Of a DNA stretch of 64,000 bases, positions 1-8,193 are shown in pieces. Position numbers and translations under genes: made by a program. Origin of the DNA: Balneolaceae bacterium (GTDB lineage: Bacteria; Bacteroidota; Rhodothermia; Balneolales; Balneolaceae); contig JAXHMK010000004.1 of the NCBI GenBank assembly GCA_034521495.1, forward strand, positions 248,001 to 312,000, written 5' to 3'. Numbering within the stretch: position 1 is the first letter of the stretch; each line of letters opens with the position of its first letter. The notes under the pieces were generated by a model. It was not told where the DNA came from, searched no databases, and was given only the letters and a program-made list of their open reading frames with translations.

Positions 1-397
1 CCTGGCGGGCTCGCTCAAATTCTGTCATATCCACATAGAGAAAAACTTTTTGTGTATTGATCTCCATCTGAAGTGGATGCGGAGTTGTCAGCTCTTTTTC
101 TAAAATTTGTTCGGCTTCTTCAAGGATCTTTTCAGACGACTCAAAATTCCGATTAACACGGGCGATATCAGAAAGGTAGGTCTTCGCGTCAATACAAATT
201 TCGGCCTGAACCGGGGCTTTGCAGAGGTTCTCCGATGCCTCTATAAACATCTTTTTTGATTGCTCATAATCACCAGCCTGGAAAACTTCTTCTGCTTGTT
301 CAAAAAGATTTTTGGCATCTGTTACAGGTTGGGCAAATAGAGATTCCGAAGTCAAAAACAGTGCAGCCAGCAATAAAAGTTTTATGCAGTGAGACAC
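1..397 (-). CDS. Secreted helical-repeat (TPR-like) protein, N-terminal part
   Basis: This reading frame runs off the left edge, so only about the first 132 codons are visible. It begins with a hydrophobic signal-peptide-like stretch (KLLLLAALFLTSESLFAQ). Alternating helical segments follow that resemble tetratricopeptide repeats, for example NLFEQAEEVFQAGDYEQSKK and a second helix pair ending in TEFERAR. The start is taken as GTG at 397, because an in-frame TAA lies upstream and no ATG is available. The next gene in this direction lies outside the window. The likely role is a periplasmic TPR scaffold or the N-terminus of a TPR/CHAT protein, but nothing specific can be said without the rest. 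Confidence 0.6.
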   Translation of the reverse strand, partial: MSHCIKLLLLAALFLTSESLFAQPVTDAKNLFEQAEEVFQAGDYEQSKKMFIEASENLCKAPVQAEICIDAKTYLSDIARVNRNFESSEKILEEAEQILEKELTTPHPLQMEINTQKVFLYVDMTEFERARQ

Positions 398-1244
398 AAA
401 CGAACCCAGATTTTAAACGAGAACAGGTTGAGAAGTACTAAAATATCTTGTTCACATTACTAAACGATTCCCTATTTGTAAAGAATCAGAGCATTTTTTT
501 AATCTTGCTGAAGTTTTTCCATCACGAAATAACAACAGATGGTGCAAGTGTCTCACATCAGCCAAGGATAACGGGTTAGCTAACTGTTATACGCCGGACA
601 GCCTGTCCGGCTGTGAGAACGCCTTTTTGAATGGATAAAAAATTTTTACAGTTTGATTCTGAAATAGCGCGAGCGAGACGATCAAGCTATCAGATTTATT
701 AAAACTTCCAGATATTTTGATACCAGAAAATCAAGGGAAGGAGTAAGAATAGCGTTTATAGGTAACGGGTCAGCGTCCCGTTGTACATGTACGCCGGACA
801 GCTTGTCCGGTACTAAAAGCCTAAAATCCTATACCGATTGGAGTTCGGGGATGTACACCCCACCCGACTAAAGTCGGACTCCCCTCAAGGAGTGAATTCT
901 TCCTTTTCCGCAAGCAAGAGTACGAGGCAGGCAGGATGAGAACAAAAACTCGAAATCAATTGAACTGCTCTTCTGAGGTAACGGGTCAGCGACACGTTGT
1001 ACTTTTATTTCCCAAACAAGGCCTTTACAAACGTTTCTTTAAGATAGCGCAAGCGTCTCGCTTGTGCTTGTACTTAATGTTTATTACAAAAAAAGAGCGA
1101 CTTAACTACGTTAAAACTTAGCAGACCGAATAAGCTCGCCCCAGCAGGTGTTTTTATTGTTTGGTTGATAGGTCACAAAGCAAAAAACCTGGAATCCAGT
1201 GAGAATAACGTTTACAGGTAACGGGCAAGCTGCCCGTTGTACTT
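398..1244. repeat. Gene-free stretch with REP-like hairpins
   Basis: No convincing gene was found here. Three kinds of short imperfect palindrome occur. One has the core GCCGGACAG/CTGTCCGGC (593-611; a variant at 791-810). A second is AACGGG..CCCGTTGTAC (763-786, and again at 1219-1242 on the edge of ftsY). The third is GCGCAAGCG..CGCTTGTGC (1046-1067). All three motifs reappear near 4.8-5.4 kb, so they are dispersed repeats. The block at 977-1040 also resembles 1214-1279, the end of ftsY plus flank, and is discussed as a finding. Confidence 0.7.
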
Positions 1245-2198
1245 TTATTCCCCAAACAGTGCCTTCACAAATCCGTCTCGTTCAAACACCTGGAGGTCTT
1301 CAATCTGTTCTCCCACGCCGATATATTTTACCGGCACATTCAGTTCGTTTGAGACTCCGATCACAATTCCGCCTTTGGCCGTGCCATCCAGTTTAGTAAG
1401 TACAAGCCCGGTAATATCTACTACGTCTGTAAATGCGTTGGCCTGCTGCATGGCGTTTTGTCCCGTGGAAGCATCGAGTACGAGGAGAATTTCGTGAGGA
1501 GCGCCGTCCACCACTTTGCCCATTACCCGTTTGATTTTGGCGAGCTCTTCCATCAGTGATTTCTTGTTATGAAGTCGGCCGGCTGTATCCACCAAAACCA
1601 CATCGGCCTGTCTTGATTTTGCAGCAGCTACTGTATCATAGGCCACAGCAGAAGGATCGGCATTTTGTCCCTGTTGAATGATCGGCACATCCGCACGCTC
1701 ACTCCAGATCTTAAGCTGATCCACCGCTGCTGCGCGAAATGTATCAGCAGCTCCGAGCATTACGTTCTTACCGGCTTTTTTATAGAGGTGTGCCAGCTTC
1801 CCAATGGTCGTTGTTTTCCCGACTCCGTTCACACCTACAATCATTATTACATGCGGTTTTGCAGGAAAATCGGCATCAAACTCTGCGGGCTGTTCGGGCC
1901 GGTTCTCCTTCAGCAGCGCCGTAATCTCCTCCCTCATAATCTGCTGAAGCTCATTTTGTGTGATAAACTTATCGCGGGCCACACGGTTTTCAAGCCGGTC
2001 GATAATTTCAATTGTTGTTTTTACGCCTACATCTGATGTAATCAGCGCATCTTCCAGATCATCGAGAGTAGCGTCGTCAATTTTATCTTTCCCGGCAATG
2101 CTTTTACCGATCTTGTTGAGCAGTCCTTCACGGCTCTTCTCAACTCCTTTATCAAGCTTCTCTTCCTTTTTTAAACCAAGTTTATCTAACCAGCCCAT
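1245..2198 (-). CDS. ftsY: Signal recognition particle receptor FtsY
   Basis: FtsY is the membrane-associated GTPase that docks SRP-bound ribosomes at the Sec translocon. The 317-residue product has a short NG-type N-terminal helical region (about 1-95) and then the SRP GTPase domain. The P-loop GVNGVGKTTT is at residues 122-131, followed by the DTFRAAAVDQL insertion-box segment, DTAGR (G3) and TKLDGTAKGG (G4). The C-terminus (FVKALFGE) is typical. It lacks the long acidic A-domain of E. coli FtsY, as many Bacteroidota proteins do. The start MGWLDKLGLKK is conserved in style for short FtsY. The terminal codons lie inside a REP-like hairpin flank. It is monocistronic as seen. Confidence 0.97.
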   Translation of the reverse strand: MGWLDKLGLKKEEKLDKGVEKSREGLLNKIGKSIAGKDKIDDATLDDLEDALITSDVGVKTTIEIIDRLENRVARDKFITQNELQQIMREEITALLKENRPEQPAEFDADFPAKPHVIMIVGVNGVGKTTTIGKLAHLYKKAGKNVMLGAADTFRAAAVDQLKIWSERADVPIIQQGQNADPSAVAYDTVAAAKSRQADVVLVDTAGRLHNKKSLMEELAKIKRVMGKVVDGAPHEILLVLDASTGQNAMQQANAFTDVVDITGLVLTKLDGTAKGGIVIGVSNELNVPVKYIGVGEQIEDLQVFERDGFVKALFGE

Positions 2199-2694
2199 TC
2201 GTTCGTCTCGTTTCAGGTATCAAATTTCGTTAGGTAGAATATACGATGATTACGGGTAGACGTGAAACGGCAAAAAACTCATTCAAGGACCAGGGAACTC
2301 ATCACATGAGCGGACAAGTAAAAATACTGAAAATAGACCCGTCGGATTTTTTTATGACTTGAGCTGTGCGTAAAAATTACGAGTTGCACCTGCACGGGAA
2401 ACCTGACCGGTCTTTCGCGCAGCACAGCAAAGAGCGACTCATCGGCTGACTTAATGTGGAAAACAAAATACGAAAGGGCTTTGCAAAACCGTGGTTATTG
2501 GTCAATCTGAACTCAATTCAGATTCTCCATTCGTCTTTATAGCCAGTATCTGGAGATCCTGAATTAAGCCTGCCCGTGCTAAGCTTCTGAAGACAGGTTC
2601 AGGATGGCGTTCAGAGTTTTGCAAAGCCTTCTACGAAAAAGTTAGTTGTCAGTGGTGTTGAATTGGTGTAAATTTGCATCAAAAAGGAATCACT
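2199..2694. repeat. Intergenic region with family C repeat (copy 1)
   Basis: There is no gene in this gap between ftsY and parD. Positions about 2472-2631 form a repeat element. Its ends are inverted copies (GGGCTTTGCAAAAC at the left, GTTTTGCAAAGCC at the right), and it contains inner hairpins of the form TCTGAAC..GTTCAGA and TCCTGAA..TTCAGGA. A second, shorter copy in the opposite orientation lies at 37985-38113. No ORF is present in either copy, so it is a non-coding, structure-forming repeat. The rest of the gap (2199-2470) shows nothing recognisable. Confidence 0.7.
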
Positions 2695-2946
2695 ATGACA
2701 CGACAGAGCATAACTTTTACCAAACCCAATAACGATTGGTTGAAATCTCAGGTTGACAAAGAGGAATATTCCAGCAAAAGTGAACTTGTTAATGACTTAA
2801 TCCGCCAGGAGAGAAAGCGTCATGATCAATTAGAATGGATTCGGGCTAAATTAATAAAAGCAGAACAAGAAGATTTTACTGATCAATCGTTCGAAGAAAT
2901 TTTGGCCGAGTCTAAAAAAGAGTTACGAGAGGATGGCCAATTATAG
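2695..2946 (+). CDS. parD: ParD-like antitoxin
   Basis: This is an 83-residue ribbon-helix-helix type antitoxin of a type II toxin-antitoxin pair. The N-terminal MTRQSITFTKPNNDWLKSQV resembles the ParD/CC2985 beta-strand and first helix, and the polar C-terminal tail (EEILAESKKELREDGQL) would wrap the toxin. An ATG at 2674 is also in frame, but 2695 is preferred because AAAGGAA lies just upstream and the family starts there. The gene overlaps the toxin gene by 14 bp, which fits translational coupling. Such antitoxins normally repress their own promoter. The promoter would lie in the repeat-rich gap upstream. Confidence 0.88.
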   Translation: MTRQSITFTKPNNDWLKSQVDKEEYSSKSELVNDLIRQERKRHDQLEWIRAKLIKAEQEDFTDQSFEEILAESKKELREDGQL

Positions 2947-3217
2947 GCTGAACAAACAAGCCAAAAAAGATCTGATACGTATTCATCAATATGGAGTCTT
3001 GAAATTTGGTGTAGATCAGGCAGATCAATATCTGAGAGATTTTTTTGATCAATTTGAAGTGATCGCTCGCTATCCTGAACGATATCCAAAAGTAGACTTT
3101 ATACGAAAAGGATACCGAAGATGTGTATGTGGAGTGGATAGCATTTATTACAGAGTTCAACACGAGATTGTTGAGATTATGGCAATTGTGGGCCGACAGG
3201 AGATGGATCTTATGTAA
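2933..3217 (+). CDS. parE: ParE/RelE-family toxin
   Basis: This 94-residue toxin of the ParE/RelE superfamily is paired with the overlapping parD. Family features are visible: an N-terminal AKKDLIRIHQYG helix, the YPERYPKVDFIRKGYRRCVC strand region, and a C-terminal IYYRV..EIVEIMAIVGRQEM block, where ParE proteins have the conserved IlaVgHrR/Q-like strand. ParE proteins poison DNA gyrase, whereas RelE relatives cleave mRNA. The ParD partner favours the ParE mechanism. The gene appears intact, so the module may be active. Confidence 0.88.
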   Translation: MANYRLNKQAKKDLIRIHQYGVLKFGVDQADQYLRDFFDQFEVIARYPERYPKVDFIRKGYRRCVCGVDSIYYRVQHEIVEIMAIVGRQEMDLM

Positions 3218-3296
3218 GCTTTTTTATAAAGTCACCGAGGAAAGATGCAATGTGATTCGGCAGGCGAAAGACCCAATCGCCAGCCGAAGTCCTGAT

Positions 3297-3327
3297 CGTC
3301 TCACGTCTCACGTCTCACGTCTCACGT
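3297..3327. repeat. Heptamer tandem repeat (TCTCACG)n
   Basis: About four tandem copies of the heptamer TCTCACG sit just downstream of the phosphatidyltransferase stop codon, between parE and that convergent gene. A related heptamer array (TCTCCCG)n occurs at 8114-8141. No coding role is apparent. Confidence 0.85.
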
Positions 3328-3332
3328 AAAAC

Positions 3333-3926
3333 TTAATTAAACTCCGCCCCGGCCATAATCTTATTGTAGCGAATGGTGTATTCAATAAAGGAGTAGACCA
3401 TCAATATCACGGAAAGAGTCATCAAATAGAAATGAACCTGGGTGGCATCCGGGAAGAAGAAGATACTCATCCAGTAAAGTGCCATGCCATTCACGGAGAT
3501 CTTGCCCGACATGATAGACATCGCCACTTTCCCTGTTTTTTTCTTGATACGGGCTGATCCCCACATAATCATCAGATCGCGAGTTACACCCAGGAAAAAA
3601 TACCAGAGAGGAATCCAACCTAAAACAACTGTGTACAGAAACAGGAAGAAGGCCATCAGTTTATCTGCAACGGGGTCAAGCATTTTTCCAAGTTCAGATC
3701 TCTCATTTCTAAGCCGTGCCACGAGTCCGTCAAAATAGTCCGAAACACCACCGTAAACAATCAGGGCAACAATAGCGAAATTTGTTTCATAATCATTTTG
3801 AATATGCAGGTAGATAACCGGTGCAGCTACTAACACCCTTGTAAGAGAGATAAAGTTCGACCACGTGTAAATGTGCTTGGTAACCAATACCTTTTCACCA
3901 TCGATATTTGATGTAGTTTCTCTCAT
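3333..3926 (-). CDS. CDP-alcohol phosphatidyltransferase (PgsA-like)
   Basis: This integral membrane enzyme transfers a phosphatidyl group from CDP-diacylglycerol to an alcohol. The closest role is phosphatidylglycerophosphate synthesis. The family signature D-x2-D-G-x2-A-R-x8-G-x3-D-x3-D is complete: D63, D66, G67, A70, R71, G80, D84 and D88 (SDYFDGLVARLR then ELGKMLDPVAD). Several hydrophobic segments flank it (about 25-60, 90-115 and 145-185). Its length (197 residues) is usual for PgsA/PgsA2. A cardiolipin- or other alcohol-specific relative cannot be excluded. The gene is transcribed divergently from the Nudix gene. Confidence 0.9.
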   Translation of the reverse strand: MRETTSNIDGEKVLVTKHIYTWSNFISLTRVLVAAPVIYLHIQNDYETNFAIVALIVYGGVSDYFDGLVARLRNERSELGKMLDPVADKLMAFFLFLYTVVLGWIPLWYFFLGVTRDLMIMWGSARIKKKTGKVAMSIMSGKISVNGMALYWMSIFFFPDATQVHFYLMTLSVILMVYSFIEYTIRYNKIMAGAEFN

Positions 3927-4227
3927 TTAGGTTGCTTCAATACGGTTGATTAAAATGTTGCATGAATTCTATAAAAAATGACTGCAATAAAAAAAGTGCA
4001 ATTGTCCTTAATAAATATGTAATTCTGAACTCTATTCCCCATGGGAGTCCTTTAGACATTATTTCTATTTCAAAACCCGGAGATACCGGATCAATATCCG
4101 GGAAAACAATATAAAGTTTATGGATTTTTCCAACATCCTTTTAGTACAGTCTCAGCGTAATATTTACTATTCTTATATTGAGGTCATGGCACTCTAATAA
4201 TACAGTTTATAAAACAGATAATTAGGA
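3927..4227. other. Divergent intergenic region, no gene
   Basis: This 301-bp gap lies between two divergent genes and must hold both promoters. A short palindrome (CCCGGAGATACCGGATC.. to CCGGG, about 4077-4103) is visible, and the region is AT-rich on the Nudix side. I could not assign a promoter with confidence. Confidence 0.5.
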
Positions 4228-4830
4228 ATGAAATATAAAGATTTACGCAGCATCGAGCAGGCTGATGCAAAACTCCGAGAAAAAAAGTTAACCTCAAAAA
4301 AAGTATTTGACGGTAAATTGCTTCACGTCTATTCCGACGAAGCCGAACTTCCCGACAACTCTACTTCGATCCGCGAGTGGATTAAACACCCCGGTGCCAG
4401 CGCTGTGGTACCTGTTTTTGAAGATGGAACCATCATGCTTTTACAGCAATTTCGGTATCCTCCCAAAAAAACCTTCATCGAAGTTCCGGCCGGGAAAATT
4501 GATCCGGGTGAAGATAAAAAAAGAACAGCCGAACGGGAACTGTTTGAGGAGAGTGGTATCAAATGCGAACAATTGGAAAAAGTTGGTTCCTTTTATCCTG
4601 CTATCGGCTATGCGGATGAAATTATTTATGTATACGCCGCGTGGGGTTTAACAGAAGAAGCACAATCCGTGGATGAGGATGAATTTCTGTTGAAATACCG
4701 CATTCCATTTTCTAAAGCTCTGGAGATGATCAAAACCGGAGAAATTACGGACGGGAAAACAATCTGTTCGCTGATTCAAACCTCGATGTGGTGGAGAGAG
4801 AATACTCCGTTTGAGGTGGATTTGGGATAA
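4228..4830 (+). CDS. Nudix hydrolase, ADP-ribose pyrophosphatase type
   Basis: The 200-residue protein has a complete Nudix box at about residues 89-111 (GKIDPGED..RTAERELFEESGI), which binds the catalytic metal. The N-terminal part (residues 20-50) resembles the dimerisation domain of NudF/ADP-ribose pyrophosphatases, and the segment GSFYPAIGYADEIIYVY after the box is typical of that subfamily. Such enzymes hydrolyse ADP-ribose and related nucleoside diphosphate sugars in the cytosol. The gene is a single unit. A REP-like hairpin follows its stop codon immediately and may act in transcript end formation. Confidence 0.92.
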   Translation: MKYKDLRSIEQADAKLREKKLTSKKVFDGKLLHVYSDEAELPDNSTSIREWIKHPGASAVVPVFEDGTIMLLQQFRYPPKKTFIEVPAGKIDPGEDKKRTAERELFEESGIKCEQLEKVGSFYPAIGYADEIIYVYAAWGLTEEAQSVDEDEFLLKYRIPFSKALEMIKTGEITDGKTICSLIQTSMWWRENTPFEVDLG

Positions 4831-4832
4831 AA

Positions 4833-4980
4833 TTGTACGCCGGACAGCTTGTCCGGCTCCCTACCTAAAAAATAAAGCCCTACGCCTACCGCGTTGTTCG
4901 AGGATAAACGTTTGTACAAACACATATCGAATTGAAAGTGAACTACAATTCTGAGGGAACGGGCAAGCTGCCCGTTTTAC
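4833..4980. repeat. REP-like hairpins downstream of the Nudix gene
   Basis: Two of the dispersed palindromes recur here: GTACGCCGGACAGCTTGTCC at 4836-4855 and the AACGGGCAAGCTGCCCGTT type at about 4958-4976. They are near-identical to copies at 591-611, 790-810 and 1219-1240. Confidence 0.8.
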
Positions 4981-4994
4981 AATGGCAACCGTAC

Positions 4995-5285
4995 TCAATC
5001 TTCTTTAATCACACCCTCACTCAACGCCAATTCATAAAGCGACTCATGCAAATTCTCCCGATCCAGGTCCCCGCGGTTGATAAGGGATTCAATCTCCTCA
5101 CCCGTAAACATCATCAACATTCCATGCTGACGAAATTCCTGATCAATGTTTCTTGGATTTGTTAATCGCATTTTACCAAGGTCCAAGCCATTGGGGCTTA
5201 CTTTTAGATTCACCAGACAGTAGTACTGATCTGCCGGTTCATCCCCGAAATCAATGCGTTGCAGTTTTGTGTCTTTAAATTTCAT
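4995..5285 (-). CDS. Conserved hypothetical protein, 96 residues
   Basis: I do not recognise this small soluble protein. It begins MKFKDTKLQRIDFGDEP, contains a hydrophobic-polar strand pattern (YYCLVNLKVSPNGLDLGKM) and ends with an acidic helix (SLYELALSEGVIKED). There is no signal peptide, membrane segment or obvious metal-binding cluster. Clean start and stop codons, normal composition and a flanking gene in the same orientation make it likely to be real. A function cannot be assigned from sequence alone. Confidence 0.6.
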   Translation of the reverse strand: MKFKDTKLQRIDFGDEPADQYYCLVNLKVSPNGLDLGKMRLTNPRNIDQEFRQHGMLMMFTGEEIESLINRGDLDRENLHESLYELALSEGVIKED

Positions 5286-5302
5286 AAATAATTAGATTTT
5301 TT

Positions 5303-5403
5303 TGCGAAAAGACCTGTCAGCGTCCGAAGGTCCTGACAGCGTCGGATGGCCAAATTAATGAGAAAATGTTTTAAAAGTGATGGCGCAAGCGTCTCGCTTG
5401 TGC
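5303..5403. repeat. Hairpin repeats between two minus-strand genes
   Basis: A CTGTCAG..CTGACAG palindrome lies at about 5312-5338. The third REP-like motif (GCGCAAGCGTCTCGCTTGTGC core, 5383-5403) also occurs at 1046-1067. They separate the DNA-binding protein from the hypothetical gene downstream. Confidence 0.75.
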
Positions 5404-5421
5404 CTTTATTGTGGGGATGGG

Positions 5422-5829
5422 TCACTCAGAATATCGTTCAATAAAATCCCTTGCCTTAACAATCTCCATGATTTCGCCGCTTTCTGCATTGGTGATTTGC
5501 ACCTGGAACAAGCTGATGATCGCTTGATTATTCAAACACTCCAGAGTTTCGGGAATTGTTTCACACTCTTCAGTCTCACTGACCAGATCGTTCACCCCCT
5601 GAACCACATATTTCAGGTTTTGTTTTTTCTTTTTCTTGGGCGTTTCCTCATCCGGCGGATTAAAGTAATCACGAATGGCTTCTTCGGTAACAAACCACTG
5701 AACCCCCAGCTTTCGTCCGCGGATTCGTCCTTCGCGAAGGTACTTTCGAAGAGTCATTTTGCTGATACCCAAACGTTCGTGCAGATCGTCAATGGAATAG
5801 AGCGTTAGTGAACCTATTTTTCTCGGCAT
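5422..5829 (-). CDS. Small DNA-binding protein, MerR/excisionase-like winged helix
   Basis: This is a 135-residue protein with an N-terminal HTH_17-type domain (about residues 12-58). The pattern is YSIDDLHERLGISKMTLRKYLREG, then GRKLGVQWFVTEEAIRDYF, the usual helix-turn-helix plus wing of excisionase/MerR-like proteins. A lysine-rich linker (PKKKKKQ, about 64-70) leads to a C-terminal alpha/beta part of unknown role. No integrase or phage gene lies nearby, so a chromosomal regulator is more likely than a true excisionase. The target is unknown. Confidence 0.75.
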   Translation of the reverse strand: MPRKIGSLTLYSIDDLHERLGISKMTLRKYLREGRIRGRKLGVQWFVTEEAIRDYFNPPDEETPKKKKKQNLKYVVQGVNDLVSETEECETIPETLECLNNQAIISLFQVQITNAESGEIMEIVKARDFIERYSE

Positions 5830-6260
5830 TTCAATCTTTAATTAACAACTATTACTTATCATTAGTTATATAAAGAAAAACAATAAAATAATATTAACGT
5901 TCTTTATCAAGACAATATGAATTTCATTTGGAGTGAATACCCTCAACCCTGTATATTGTAAGTAATTGATCAAAACAAAAAGCCCTTCTCTGATCAGTTT
6001 TCCATTTTTACCTGCCTCTATGGTTTCAATAAATACGACTCTGCTTAATCTTTCTAATCAATCGGAAACTCTTATAAAATGTGCAGTACAAACCCCTCAA
6101 CTATTAATAATGGGTAGTAATTTCTGTGTTGCTCTTCAACTCTTATCGATTGGGAAAAGGGTTTAAAATGTTTTAACGGCCTATTCAATAGAATCTCTCC
6201 AATTTTGGTTAAAATATGAACCCTATTTGCAAACTATCATTTTCACGCTGACCAGTTCCT
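5830..6260. other. Divergent intergenic region, no gene
   Basis: This 431-bp AT-rich gap lies between the divergent DNA-binding protein gene and the YdjM-like gene. No RNA gene, palindrome or conserved ORF was recognised. It should contain promoters for both neighbours. Confidence 0.5.
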
Positions 6261-7283
6261 ATGGACTCAATTACACAAATAACTCTCGGAGCGGCTGTGG
6301 GTGAATTGCTTCTGGGAAAAAAGATTGGATATCGCGCGGCGGCTTGGGGAGCACTGCTTGGTACTGTACCCGATCTGGATATACTCGCGAATCCTTTTTT
6401 AGACAACGCGGCGGAGATCCGTTTCCACCGCGGTTTTACTCATTCAATTCTCTTTTGCCTGCTCGCATCCCCAATGTTTGGATTTGCCATCAACTATCTT
6501 CAAAAAAAGTGGGAGGTGGGATGGAAAAAATGGACTCAGCTTGTGTTCCTGGTCTTCTTTACACACATTCTGCTGGACGTACAGACCACCTATGGCACGC
6601 AGATTTTTTACTTTTTCTCAGACTGGCCGGCAACAACAGATTCCATCTTTATCATCGATCCGCTGTACACCTTTACACTACTCATTGGATTGGTACCAGC
6701 GCTTTTTATGAACCGCCGGTCAAAAGCACGCTCACTTTTCAACAAAACCGGACTACTCCTTAGCACGCTCTACCTGGTCTGGGGATTGGGAATTAAAGCG
6801 CATGTTCACAGCGTGTTTGATGCGTCGTTTGAAAATCAATATGGCTATTACCATCAGATTAAAACCACACCCAACGGCCCCTCTACATTTTTATGGACGG
6901 GCTATATTATCCGCGAGGATACGGTCTATCAATCCATCTATTCCATTTTTGATGAGGATACCGACTTGCAATTCCGGACCATCCCAAGAAATACGGAGTT
7001 CATTGAGAAGATTAAGAACGATCGGCCAGTTGAAACACTGCTCTGGTTCTCCCGGGGATATTACACTGTTGAGAAAGAGCAGGGCGAGTTGTTTTTTTAC
7101 GATTTGAGATTTGGCCGAAGTGACCTTTGGCTAACCGACAGTGAAGAACCTCCATTTGTTTGGCAAAACCAGATCCTCTTTGATGAGTATGGAAATGCAA
7201 CCAACATTGAACAACAAACTCCCTCTTTTGAAACAAGATCTACCATCTTTTCACGTTTTATTAACCGTATAAAAGGTGAATAA
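6261..7283 (+). CDS. Membrane-bound metal-dependent hydrolase (YdjM/DUF457 family)
   Basis: This 340-residue polytopic membrane protein shows the family signature at its N-terminus: MDSITQITLGAAVGE, then GTVPDLD (about residues 35-40) and FHRGFTHS (about 55-62). The Asp and His residues are the presumed metal ligands. Three or more hydrophobic segments follow up to about residue 180, and then a soluble C-terminal half. Relatives include E. coli YdjM/YbcI. The substrate is unknown in the family. It stands alone, with the thioredoxin gene about 140 bp downstream on the same strand. Confidence 0.85.
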   Translation: MDSITQITLGAAVGELLLGKKIGYRAAAWGALLGTVPDLDILANPFLDNAAEIRFHRGFTHSILFCLLASPMFGFAINYLQKKWEVGWKKWTQLVFLVFFTHILLDVQTTYGTQIFYFFSDWPATTDSIFIIDPLYTFTLLIGLVPALFMNRRSKARSLFNKTGLLLSTLYLVWGLGIKAHVHSVFDASFENQYGYYHQIKTTPNGPSTFLWTGYIIREDTVYQSIYSIFDEDTDLQFRTIPRNTEFIEKIKNDRPVETLLWFSRGYYTVEKEQGELFFYDLRFGRSDLWLTDSEEPPFVWQNQILFDEYGNATNIEQQTPSFETRSTIFSRFINRIKGE

Positions 7284-7426
7284 ATCTTTTTATATTTGAG
7301 CGAGCAGGGGGATGATAACCGGTTGCTATTTTAAACACGGAAACTGATTTTACAATTATCACGAATCATCCCCCATAACCCCCTTCGTAGGGGGACACAC
7401 TTTACCATTATTTTGAACAAGATATT

Positions 7427-7909
7427 ATGTCCAGAAAAGTAATTATCGGATTGTTGATTGCCGGTTTCATCGGTGTTTATGCATTCTATTCGTTTCAGCA
7501 GGTTCAGCCGGATGAAATTGAAAACGCACCCGAATGGATGCCACTGGAAACTGCCCAACAACAGGCCTCAGTCGGAAATAAACTCATTATGATCGATATC
7601 TTTGAAGTTGGCTGCCAATACTGCCGTGCAATGGAACGGGAAGTATATCCCTCCCCAAGCGTTCGCGCCATTTTGGACCGCGATTTTTATCCCGTAAAAA
7701 TTAACGGCCATTCTGAAAGTATGATCACCTACAAAGGAGAGGAGATGACCGAACAACAATTTGCCAGTGAAATGGGCGTAACTGCCTATCCATTCACCGT
7801 AATTATGGACGGCGAAGGAAACGTCATTGACAGCCGCCGGGGCTATATGAACATTGTGAATTTCTCTCGTTTTTTGAAGAGTACGGTAGAGAAGAAGGCT
7901 CAGACCTGA
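7427..7909 (+). CDS. Membrane-anchored thioredoxin-fold protein
   Basis: The 160-residue product has an N-terminal hydrophobic segment (about residues 5-22) acting as signal or anchor. The thioredoxin-like domain carries the redox pair C63-x-x-C66 (VGCQYCRAME). A cis-proline position follows in VTAYPFTVIMDGEGNVI. The layout resembles the DsbD C-terminal domain and SoxW-like thioredoxin_7 proteins that shuttle electrons or reduce disulfides in the periplasm. No cytochrome c maturation or dsbD gene lies nearby, so the partner is unknown. Confidence 0.85.
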   Translation: MSRKVIIGLLIAGFIGVYAFYSFQQVQPDEIENAPEWMPLETAQQQASVGNKLIMIDIFEVGCQYCRAMEREVYPSPSVRAILDRDFYPVKINGHSESMITYKGEEMTEQQFASEMGVTAYPFTVIMDGEGNVIDSRRGYMNIVNFSRFLKSTVEKKAQT

Positions 7910-8113
7910 ATCCGGTTAAACTTTTTTGAATAGATTTGAAGATTTCGAAAGTCATTAGTAGAATGAGATAGCTTGTATTAATTTTTAGCAAGACCACTCC
8001 TCCGATGGCTCCTGTCCGCCATGATAACTAAAACGAAACTCAATGAATTATCTGCGGAAATCAGCCAGAGAATAGACTGGAGATTCTGAATTAAATTCAG
8101 AATGACGGTTTTC

Positions 8114-8141
8114 TCTCCCGTCTCCCGTCTCCCGTCTCCCG
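8114..8141. repeat. Heptamer tandem repeat (TCTCCCG)n
   Basis: Four tandem copies of TCTCCCG lie downstream of the dehydratase stop codon. Just before them (about 8076-8105) is a hairpin of the ATTCTGAATT..AATTCAGAAT type that also occurs inside the family C repeats. It differs by one base per unit from the array at 3297-3327. Confidence 0.85.
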
Positions 8142-8193
8142 TCTAAAAATCTGATATCAAATATCGCATATCTCCAATCTCAAATCACGCTTA

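Noticed and set aside
1199-1497. Plus-strand ORFs over the end of ftsY
   Set aside because: They are antisense to the strongly conserved FtsY GTPase domain and have no similarity or start signal of their own.
5422-5829. Excisionase of an integrated element
   Set aside because: The fold matches, but no integrase, attachment-site repeat or phage gene lies nearby.
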